Source: Mesobacillus sp. AQ2 (GTDB lineage Bacteria > Bacillota > Bacilli > Bacillales > Cytobacillaceae). Taken from it: a stretch of DNA of 64,000 bases. Positions 55,279 through 64,000 of the stretch are shown here, piece by piece; position 1 is the first letter of the stretch; the number at the start of each line of letters is the position of its first letter. The notes beneath the pieces are model-generated. The model made no database searches, was not told the DNA's origin, and saw only the letters and a list, made by a program, of their open reading frames with translations. The DNA lies in assembly GCF_030122805.1 (NCBI RefSeq), contig NZ_CP126080.1, positions 186,001-250,000 of the forward strand, given 5' to 3'. The translations under genes were made by a program, and so were the position numbers.

Positions 55279-56050
55279 GCAGAGGCCAAAAGAAGAGATT
55301 AATGAATTAATCAAAGCCTACCAGCTACATGAGGATGCAGACGCCCAGAATGAGCTGGTTCTTCATTATCAAAACCTTGTCGAAACCATCGCGAGAAAGT
55401 ACTCGAAGGGAAGGTCATTCCACGAGGATATTTTCCAGGTTGGAATGATCGGTCTTTTAGGCGCAATCCGCCGTTACGATGAAACATTCGGCAAAAGCTT
55501 TGAAGCATTTGCCGTGCCGACCATCATTGGTGAAATCAAAAGATTCTTAAGAGATAAAACGTGGAGTGTTCACGTACCGCGCAGGATAAAAGAACTTGGT
55601 CCTAAAATCAAGACAACTGTAGAAGATTTGACCACCCAGCTGCACCGCTCTCCTCGAGTGGATGAAATCGCAGAAGCACTTCAGGTTTCCGAAGAAGAAG
55701 TGTTGGAAGCGATGGAGATGGGGAAAAGCTACCAGGCTTTATCCGTTGACCATTCTATTGAAGCCGATTCTGACGGCGGAACAGTCACCCTGTTGGACAT
55801 CGTCGGAAATATTGATGAAGGCTATGAAAAAATCAACCAGAGAATGGTTCTCGAAAAAGTACTTCATGTACTGAGCGAGCGCGAAAAGTTAATTATCCAA
55901 TATACCTATCTTGATAACCTGAGCCAGAAAGAGGCTGGTGACAAGCTCGGTATTTCACAGATGCATGTATCAAGACTTCAAAGAAGGGCAATCAAAAAGC
56001 TTCAAGAAGCGATTCATGCGGAAAACAACAACTCGGAGTATATTACATGA
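55256..56050 (+). CDS. sigB: General stress sigma factor SigB
   Basis: A 264-residue group 3 sigma-70 factor: region 2 (NLVETIARKYSKGRSFHEDI, FQVGMIGLLGAIRRYDETFG, SFEAFAVPTIIGEIKRFLRD), region 3 (VHVPRRIKELGPKIKTTVED) and region 4 helix-turn-helix (NLSQKEAGDKLGISQMHVSR). It directs the general stress regulon. Start ATG within rsbW, with GGTGGAGAGAG upstream. Confidence 0.97.
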   Translation: MQRQSQPKQRPKEEINELIKAYQLHEDADAQNELVLHYQNLVETIARKYSKGRSFHEDIFQVGMIGLLGAIRRYDETFGKSFEAFAVPTIIGEIKRFLRDKTWSVHVPRRIKELGPKIKTTVEDLTTQLHRSPRVDEIAEALQVSEEEVLEAMEMGKSYQALSVDHSIEADSDGGTVTLLDIVGNIDEGYEKINQRMVLEKVLHVLSEREKLIIQYTYLDNLSQKEAGDKLGISQMHVSRLQRRAIKKLQEAIHAENNNSEYIT

Positions 56051-56643
56051 TCCAACAGTTCAAGGACAAAATAGAACTTTATGCTTACCAGACAATCAAA
56101 GAAGGTAAATTAGAGTGCGGTGACAGTTACTATTATACAGCCACCGATGATTATTTTGTCTGTGTAGTAGCAGATGGACTCGGGTCAGGACAATACGCGC
56201 ATGAAGCATCTGCGGCGGTCGTTTCAGTAGTCGAACAGCACCATCATGAAGATGTTGATACACTCATGAAATACTGCAACAACATTCTGGTGCAAAAACG
56301 CGGGGCTGCTGTATCGATCTTCAAGGTCTACTTCGAAAGCCGTCAATTCGTGTACAGCTGCGTCGGGAATATCCGCTTTTTCCTCTATGCGCCAAACGGC
56401 AAATTGACGTATCCTTTGCCGGTTACAGGTTATCTTTCAGGGAAGCCGCAAGTATTCCACACCCAACGATTTGTTTACGAGCCAGATTCAAAATTCCTGA
56501 TCTACTCAGATGGGTTTGATATCCATGGCGCAAAAACACTTTTGAAGGGATACCGGTCCGTAGCAGCCGTCGCGGAACAAATCAAAAGGGAATACGCAAA
56601 CTCAATGGATGATGCAACTTTTATTGTGGGAAGTCTACTATAG
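56047..56643 (+). CDS. rsbX: Feedback phosphatase RsbX
   Basis: A 198-residue PP2C-type phosphatase with FVCVVADGLGSGQYAHEASA, YSCVGNIRFFLY and FLIYSDGFDIHG. RsbX removes phosphate from RsbS (and RsbR) to reset the stressosome. Overlaps the sigB stop by four bases; last gene of the operon. Confidence 0.94.
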   Translation: MIQQFKDKIELYAYQTIKEGKLECGDSYYYTATDDYFVCVVADGLGSGQYAHEASAAVVSVVEQHHHEDVDTLMKYCNNILVQKRGAAVSIFKVYFESRQFVYSCVGNIRFFLYAPNGKLTYPLPVTGYLSGKPQVFHTQRFVYEPDSKFLIYSDGFDIHGAKTLLKGYRSVAAVAEQIKREYANSMDDATFIVGSLL

Positions 56644-56790
56644 CCGGTGGACTTCTTTTTGTTTTATATAGATGTCTTTCACAATTCATTAAAATCCTTC
56701 CGGGCAGAAGCGAAACTGTAAACCTCACCCCGGTTTTGGTACACTATTAAGGTATCAAGAAATACCAATATGATAATGGAGGATTGTCTC

Positions 56791-58974
56791 TTGACTCAAA
56801 CAATGGATAAGCAAGACCAATATGTAAAAATCATTGCCAAAGAGCAATCGTTAGCAGCGAAACAGGTGCAAAGTGTGATTTCATTGATCGCTGAAGGGAA
56901 CACGGTCCCGTTCATCGCCCGATATCGGAAAGAAATGACTGGCGCCCTTGATGAAGTGCAAATTCGCGACATCGTTGAAAGATGGCAATACATACAGAAC
57001 TTGGAACAGCGTAAAGAAGAAGTCATCAGGCTGATCGAGGAACAGGGAAAGCTGACAGACGAACTTAAAGCGAACATAGAAAAATCGATCAAGCTTCAGG
57101 AAGTAGAAGACCTTTACCGTCCGTACAAGCAAAAAAGAAGGACGAAAGCAACCGCCGCCAAAGAGAAAGGCCTTGAGCCTCTTGCTCAATGGATGCTGGA
57201 ATTCCCTGTTAGCGGCAGTCTTGAAGGTAAGGCCGGGGAGTTTTTATCAGAAGAAAAAGGCGTTGAATCCGTTGAGGACGCGATTGCAGGCGCGAAGGAT
57301 ATCATTGCCGAAATCATTTCCGACGATGCAGAAAGCCGTAAATGGATTAGAAGCGAAACCTTTAAGACAGGCTCTATTGAATCTGCCGTAAAAAACGAAG
57401 AGCAAGATGAGAAAAATGTTTATGAGATGTACTACGAATACTCCGAACCGGTCAGTAAAGTAGTCCCTCACAGGATTCTTGCGCTCAACCGAGGTGAGAA
57501 AGAAGACCTTTTAAGGGTGTCAATCAAGCCGAAAACAGAGATGATCATGAGTTATCTGCAGCGTAAGTGGATTTCCAAAAATCATTCTGTAACAACAACT
57601 TCGGTAACAGAAGCGATTGAGGATGCCTACAAACGCTTGATCCAGCCATCAATTGAACGTGAAATCAGGAATGAGCTCACGGAAAAAGCAGAAGAGCAGG
57701 CGATCCATATCTTTTCCGAAAACCTGCGCAAACTGCTCCTTCAGCCTCCTTTAAAAGGAAAGGTCGTTCTTGGAGTAGACCCTGCGTTCCGGACAGGCTG
57801 CAAATTGGCTGCTGTCGATGAGACCGGAAAAGTTTTATCGATCGGTGTAATCTATCCGCATACATCGAGTGCTAAAAGTACCGAAGCACGGGACAAATTC
57901 ATTAAAGTCCTGAAAGATTACGATGTAGAAATGGTGGCCATCGGCAACGGTACAGCTTCAAGGGAGACGGAGCAATTCGTATCAGATATTCTAAAGGAAC
58001 TGGATCGAGAAATTTTCTATCTAATCGTCAATGAAGCAGGCGCAAGTGTCTACTCCGCATCTGACCTTGCCCGTGAAGAGTTCCCGAACTATCAAGTAGA
58101 GGAAAGAAGTGCCGTTTCGATCGCACGCAGATTGCAAGATCCCCTGGCAGAACTCGTGAAAATCGATCCTAAATCTGTTGGTGTCGGTCAATACCAGCAT
58201 GATGTAAGCCAGAAGAAACTATCCGAATCCCTGACATTCGTTGTAGAAACGGCAGTTAACCAGGTGGGTGTTAACGTAAACACAGCCTCATCATCATTGT
58301 TGCAATATGTATCAGGACTATCAAAGACGGTTGCCAATAACATCATCAAGAAGCGAGAAGAGGAAGGGAAGTTCACGAGCCGGGCACAGCTTAAAAAAAT
58401 CCCGCGCCTTGGAGCCAAGACCTATGAACAGGCAATTGGATTCCTTCGTGTCATTGACGGAAAAGAACCGCTTGACCGCACTGGCATCCACCCGGAAAGC
58501 TATGGCGAGGTAAAGCAGCTGCTTGACAGTCTCGGATTTAAAACGTCTGATCTAGGGACATCCGCACTGAAGGATGCTTTAGGGCAAATCAATATCGATC
58601 AGACAGCTGACCAGCTTGGAATCGGTAAACTGACGCTTAAGGACATCATTGACGCTCTCGTCCGTCCAGAAAGAGACCCGCGTGATGAACTTCCAGCTCC
58701 GCTTCTAAAGAAAGATGTTCTAAAGCTGGAGGATCTAAAACCAGGGATGGAGCTTCAGGGGACTGTAAGAAATGTAGTGGATTTCGGAGCTTTTGTGGAT
58801 ATCGGCGTTAAACAGGATGGCCTTGTCCATATCTCCAAACTAAGCAACCGCTTTGTAAAACACCCATTGGATATTGTCTCGGTAGGCGATGTAGTAACAG
58901 TATGGGTAGACAGTGTAGACCAGAAAAAAGGCCGTGTCGCTTTGACAATGCTGAAGCCCGATCAAGCAAAATAA
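56791..58974 (+). CDS. tex: Tex-family RNA-binding transcription accessory protein
   Basis: A 727-residue protein with the Tex arrangement: N-terminal helical domain (VPFIARYRKEMTGALDEVQI, VEDLYRPYKQKRRTKATAAK), a YqgF/RuvX-like nuclease fold (GVDPAFRTGCKLAAVDETGK), helix-hairpin-helix motifs (NTASSSLLQYVSGLSKTVAN, ARLGAKTYEQAIGFLR-like segment) and a C-terminal S1 RNA-binding domain (LQGTVRNVVDFGAFVDIGVK). TTG 56791 has GGAGG eight bases upstream; an ATG at 56770 opens the frame but has no site. It corresponds to B. subtilis YdcI. Confidence 0.94.
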   Translation: MTQTMDKQDQYVKIIAKEQSLAAKQVQSVISLIAEGNTVPFIARYRKEMTGALDEVQIRDIVERWQYIQNLEQRKEEVIRLIEEQGKLTDELKANIEKSIKLQEVEDLYRPYKQKRRTKATAAKEKGLEPLAQWMLEFPVSGSLEGKAGEFLSEEKGVESVEDAIAGAKDIIAEIISDDAESRKWIRSETFKTGSIESAVKNEEQDEKNVYEMYYEYSEPVSKVVPHRILALNRGEKEDLLRVSIKPKTEMIMSYLQRKWISKNHSVTTTSVTEAIEDAYKRLIQPSIEREIRNELTEKAEEQAIHIFSENLRKLLLQPPLKGKVVLGVDPAFRTGCKLAAVDETGKVLSIGVIYPHTSSAKSTEARDKFIKVLKDYDVEMVAIGNGTASRETEQFVSDILKELDREIFYLIVNEAGASVYSASDLAREEFPNYQVEERSAVSIARRLQDPLAELVKIDPKSVGVGQYQHDVSQKKLSESLTFVVETAVNQVGVNVNTASSSLLQYVSGLSKTVANNIIKKREEEGKFTSRAQLKKIPRLGAKTYEQAIGFLRVIDGKEPLDRTGIHPESYGEVKQLLDSLGFKTSDLGTSALKDALGQINIDQTADQLGIGKLTLKDIIDALVRPERDPRDELPAPLLKKDVLKLEDLKPGMELQGTVRNVVDFGAFVDIGVKQDGLVHISKLSNRFVKHPLDIVSVGDVVTVWVDSVDQKKGRVALTMLKPDQAK

Positions 58975-58976
58975 AG

Positions 58977-59006
58977 AAGACTGCAGTCAATCCTGCAGTC
59001 TTTTTC
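58977..59006. terminator. Terminator shared by tex and cmpA
   Basis: AAGACTGCAG pairs with CTGCAGTCTT around TCAATC, with TTTTT on the plus strand. Confidence 0.8.
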
Positions 59007-59007
59007 A

Positions 59008-59118
59008 CTACTCCTGTTTCTTTCTATAAAAAAACCAACATTGATTTAAGAGTTTGATTTGATAACGATTTTTTTCATAGAAGGCTCGTTTCATTTGATT
59101 CTGGAACCAGACTGGCAT
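59008..59118 (-). CDS. cmpA: Cortex morphogenetic protein CmpA
   Basis: A 36-codon gene on the minus strand: MPVWFQNQMKRAFYEKNRYQ, then IKLLNQCWFFYRKKQE. The shape and wording match Bacillus CmpA (37 residues), an adaptor that takes SpoIVA to ClpXP for destruction when spore coat assembly fails. AAGGAGG lies eight bases before the ATG. Its place between tex and the sprT-like gene is the same as in B. subtilis. A clear mother-cell promoter could not be fixed, though CATATATT-like sequences lie upstream. Confidence 0.88.
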   Translation of the reverse strand: MPVWFQNQMKRAFYEKNRYQIKLLNQCWFFYRKKQE

Positions 59119-59211
59119 AAACAATACCTCCTTAAGATAAATACGGTAAAAGGTAACATTAATATATGCTATAATGGGTTGTCAGGTTTCTAAAAAGGCA
59201 GGAGTTCTTAA

Positions 59212-59688
59212 ATGACAGACCAAGAATTGCAGAATCTTGTTAGTAAAATCTCAGATGACTATTTCCAAAAGCCTTTCAGGCATAAAGCCTTCTTCAATTC
59301 CCGACTTCGAACCACCGGCGGCAGGTACATGCTGAATAGCCACAATATCGAAATTAACAAAAAGTATTTCGAACAGCTTGGAGAAGAGGAGCTTATCGGT
59401 ATTATCAAGCATGAGCTTTGCCATTACCATCTTCACCTGGAAGGGAAAGGCTATAAGCATCGAGACAATGATTTTAGGAAATTGCTCAAACAAGTAGATG
59501 CACCCAGATTTTGTTCCACTCTGCCTGAGGAAAAGAAACGAAAATCAAAGAGCCAAAAGTTCCTGATTTATCAATGCAGCAAATGTAAGTTGGACTATCG
59601 CAGGAAAAGATCCATTAACACTTCAAAATATGTTTGCGGAAAATGCAGGGGAAAGCTGGTCAAGGTCAAAGAAATAGTTGTAGATTAA
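59212..59688 (+). CDS. SprT-like zinc metalloprotein (YdcK)
   Basis: 158 residues. The zinc-protease signature HELCHYH (His67, Glu68, His71) lies in the SprT domain ([20 protein letters not shown] precedes it). A C-terminal zinc ribbon has two CxxC pairs, QCSKCKLDY and VCGKCRGKL. Eukaryotic relatives (SPRTN) digest DNA-protein cross-links; the bacterial role is not settled. CAGGAG lies upstream of ATG. Confidence 0.92.
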   Translation: MTDQELQNLVSKISDDYFQKPFRHKAFFNSRLRTTGGRYMLNSHNIEINKKYFEQLGEEELIGIIKHELCHYHLHLEGKGYKHRDNDFRKLLKQVDAPRFCSTLPEEKKRKSKSQKFLIYQCSKCKLDYRRKRSINTSKYVCGKCRGKLVKVKEIVVD

Positions 59689-59735
59689 GGTTTCCAGGCA
59701 TTCAAGCTCGGGTTCGAAAAATATTAAAAACATGG

Positions 59736-59764
59736 TTGACTTTTGCTGGGCTGCTCCCTATAAT
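59736..59764 (+). promoter_or_regulatory. Strong promoter of the tRNA-rRNA cluster
   Basis: TTGACT (59736-59741), 17 bases, TATAAT (59759-59764). RNA would start near 59771, 48 bases before tRNA-Asn. Confidence 0.8.
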
Positions 59765-59818
59765 AGTAAGAGTCGATAAGACGTCATCATGAAATAACGC
59801 AAGAAGAAATGCTGCTAT

Positions 59819-59893
59819 TCCGCAGTAGCTCAGTGGTAGAGCACTCGGCTGTTAACCGAGCGGTCGTAGGTTCGAATCCTACCTGCGGAGCCA
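59819..59893 (+). tRNA. tRNA-Asn (GTT)
   Basis: Acceptor TCCGCAG/CTGCGGA, anticodon GTT within CTGTTAA, T-loop GGTTCGAATCC, encoded CCA. Confidence 0.97.
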
Positions 59894-59911
59894 TTAATTT
59901 TTTCGAGGTAT

Positions 59912-60002
59912 GGGGAAGTACTCAAGAGGCTGAAGAGGCGCCCCTGCTAAGGGTGTAGGTCGGGTAACCGGCGCGAGGGTTCAAATCCCTCCTTCTCCGC
60001 CA
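59912..60002 (+). tRNA. tRNA-Ser (GCT)
   Basis: Acceptor GGGGAAG/CTTCTCC, long variable arm, anticodon GCT in CTGCTAA, encoded CCA. Confidence 0.97.
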
Positions 60003-60017
60003 GAACATTTCATATAT

Positions 60018-60092
60018 GGCCCCTTGGTCAAGCGGTTAAGACACCGCCCTTTCACGGCGGTAACACGGGTTCGAATCCCGTAGGGGTCACCA
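60018..60092 (+). tRNA. tRNA-Glu (TTC)
   Basis: Acceptor GGCCCCT/AGGGGTC, anticodon TTC in CTTTCAC, encoded CCA. Confidence 0.97.
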
Positions 60093-60122
60093 TTTGCAAA
60101 AAAAACAAAAAATATCTTCAAT

Positions 60123-60198
60123 GGTCCCGTGGTGTAGCGGTTAACATGCCTGCCTGTCACGCAGGAGATCGCCGGTTCGATCCCGGTCGGGACCGCCA
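60123..60198 (+). tRNA. tRNA-Asp (GTC)
   Basis: Acceptor GGTCCCG/CGGGACC, anticodon GTC in CTGTCAC, encoded CCA. Confidence 0.97.
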
Positions 60199-60205
60199 TT
60201 TTCAT

Positions 60206-60280
60206 TGGGCTATAGCCAAGCGGTAAGGCAACGGACTTTGACTCCGTCATGCGTTGGTTCGAATCCAGCTAGCCCAGCCA
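60206..60280 (+). tRNA. tRNA-Gln (TTG)
   Basis: Acceptor TGGGCTA/TAGCCCA, anticodon TTG in CTTTGAC, encoded CCA. Confidence 0.97.
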
Positions 60281-60287
60281 TTTTTTT

Positions 60288-60437
60288 GAGCCATTAGCTC
60301 AGTCGGCAGAGCAGATTGCTCGCTGCATTGAGTTTTCTTCCCTGGCAATCTGCGAGAAAGACCGAAGGTCTTTTGAGCATCAGATGCGATGAGGGAAAAT
60401 AAATGGGTGGATACAATCTTTGTTCCACTTCAAAAAT
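60288..60437 (+). pseudogene. tRNA-Lys 5' fragment followed by a structured insertion
   Basis: GAGCCATTAGCTCAGTCGG and CAGAGCA repeat the first 26 bases of the complete tRNA-Lys downstream (one change, T to C, in the D-loop) and then stop matching. The next ~120 bases contain perfect inverted repeats GCAGATTGC/GCAATCTGC and AAAGACC-GAA-GGTCTTT and further complementarity (TCGC...GCGA; TTTTC..CCCT with AGGGAAAA). No anticodon arm or T-arm is present. Confidence 0.75.
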
Positions 60438-60513
60438 GAGCCATTAGCTCAGTCGGTAGAGCATCTGACTTTTAATCAGAGGGTCGAAGGTTCGAGTCCT
60501 TCATGGCTCACCA
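60438..60513 (+). tRNA. tRNA-Lys (TTT)
   Basis: Acceptor GAGCCAT/ATGGCTC, anticodon TTT in CTTTTAA, encoded CCA. Confidence 0.97.
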
Positions 60514-60576
60514 GTTTTTTTACAACAGTTGAAAAAACTTTCTCTGGATTCTGCTTAGGCGGGATGATATTAATAC

Positions 60577-60661
60577 GCGGGTGTGGCGGAATTGGCAGAC
60601 GCACCAGACTTAGGATCTGGCGCCGCAAGGCGTGGGGGTTCGACTCCCTTCACCCGCACCA
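60577..60661 (+). tRNA. tRNA-Leu (TAG)
   Basis: Acceptor GCGGGTG/CACCCGC, anticodon TAG in CTTAGGA, variable arm CGCCGCAAGGCG, encoded CCA. Confidence 0.97.
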
Positions 60662-60719
60662 TTAATTACCTGTTGATTAATGCGTTTGAATCAGTTAAGA
60701 TATAAACCTGTCATGTTAT

Positions 60720-60805
<86 letters not shown>

Positions 60806-60814
60806 AAAAAGATA

Positions 60815-60843
60815 TTGACACACTTAAACGATTGTGTTAATAT
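60815..60843 (+). promoter_or_regulatory. Internal promoter before tRNA-Arg/rRNA
   Basis: TTGACA (60815-60820), 17 bases, TAATAT (60838-60843). It would drive tRNA-Arg, -Pro, -Gly and the rRNA genes independently of the main promoter. Confidence 0.75.
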
Positions 60844-60868
60844 ATATAAGTTGCTATTAAAACATTAT

Positions 60869-60945
<77 letters not shown>

Positions 60946-60962
60946 TTATATTTTCTCTTTAT

Positions 60963-61039
60963 CGGGGAGTAGCTCAGCTTGGTAGAGCACTTGGTTTGGG
61001 ACCAAGGGGTCGCAGGTTCGAATCCTGTCTTCCCGACCA
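60963..61039 (+). tRNA. tRNA-Pro (TGG)
   Basis: Acceptor CGGGGAG/CTTCCCG, anticodon TGG in TTTGGGA, encoded CCA. Confidence 0.97.
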
Positions 61040-61058
61040 TCAGCAACTAATATCATAT

Positions 61059-61132
61059 GCGGGTGTAGTTTACTGGTAAAACCTCAGCCTTCCAAGCTGA
61101 TGTAGTGGGTTCGATTCCCATCACCCGCTCCA
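61059..61132 (+). tRNA. tRNA-Gly (TCC)
   Basis: Acceptor GCGGGTG/CACCCGC, anticodon TCC in CTTCCAA, encoded CCA. Last tRNA before 16S. Confidence 0.97.
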
Positions 61133-61138
61133 GTTTAA

Positions 61139-61169
61139 TTGTTCTTTGAAAACTAAACAAACAAGCGTC
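61139..61169 (+). promoter_or_regulatory. boxA-like antitermination site and 16S processing stem, left arm
   Basis: TTGTTCTTTGAAAACTAAAC resembles the rrn boxA region. AACTAAACAAACAAGCG is complementary to CGCTTGTTTGTTTAGTT at about 62874-62890 after 16S, forming the RNase III stem that frees pre-16S. Confidence 0.7.
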
Positions 61170-61247
61170 AACAAACAATAAATTATCATGCTTCTATTAA
61201 TAGAAGACATGAGCCAACGTTTTAACTTATGAGCTAACTCATAACTC

Positions 61248-64000
<2,753 letters not shown>

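Noticed and set aside
59981..60250. Minus-strand frame across the tRNA genes
   Set aside because: It translates tRNA sequence; a known artefact.

Overview
The window comes from a low-to-mid GC, spore-forming Firmicute of the family Bacillaceae. Evidence: Bacillus-type 16S and 23S rRNA; a glmS ribozyme; a complete rsbRSTU-rsbVW-sigB-rsbX operon; CmpA and a YdcC sporulation lipoprotein; and near-exact Bacillus subtilis gene order from ddl-murF-cshA through ydbST, acpS, ydcC, alr, ndoAI-ndoA, the sigB operon, tex and cmpA/sprT-like into a tRNA-rRNA cluster. A Mesobacillus- or Bacillus-like organism fits, but I cannot fix the species. TTG and GTG starts behind strong Shine-Dalgarno sites are common, so several starts here are shorter than the longest possible reading frame.

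Layout. 0-12 kb: end of glmM, a dispersed repeat, the glmS ribozyme and glmS; a fluoride riboswitch driving two fluC genes; a degenerate dual-specificity phosphatase; two secreted hydrolases; a cold-shock gene; a KinB-like kinase; and mtnK next to a class II aldolase, with the expected isomerase gene missing. 12-15.6 kb: the most unusual locus, a MarR regulator, a second gyrB with a one-base frameshift and an Asn at the GyrB quinolone-resistance position, and a CarD-like regulator, tied together by a repeated palindrome (TTGTCAA-N5-TTGACAA) on the gyrB and carD promoters. 15.7-30 kb: an accessory stretch with an Msc-like channel, lipoproteins, GNAT acetyltransferases, a stand-alone ftsZ, a phosphoesterase, DedA and TauE membrane proteins, and a RodA/FtsW protein. 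30-34.6 kb: a cobalamin riboswitch and a btuF-btuC-btuD::cbiZ operon. 35-59.7 kb: SulP-UspA followed by the conserved backbone, with uvsE inserted after cshA. 59.7-64 kb: strong promoter, 11 tRNAs plus a tRNA-Lys fragment, 16S, a tRNA-less spacer and the start of 23S.

Five intergenic tandem-repeat arrays lie between 34.6 and 51.5 kb. Each follows an intrinsic terminator. Their periods are 52, 20, 21, 20-21 and 52 bp, close to whole numbers of DNA helical turns, although their sequences differ. These arrays and the MarR-GyrB2-CarD locus are the strongest candidates for something undescribed. Small genes found by direct reading include cmpA (59008-59118), a 57-codon gene (7507-7680) and a 45-residue membrane protein (12144-12281).
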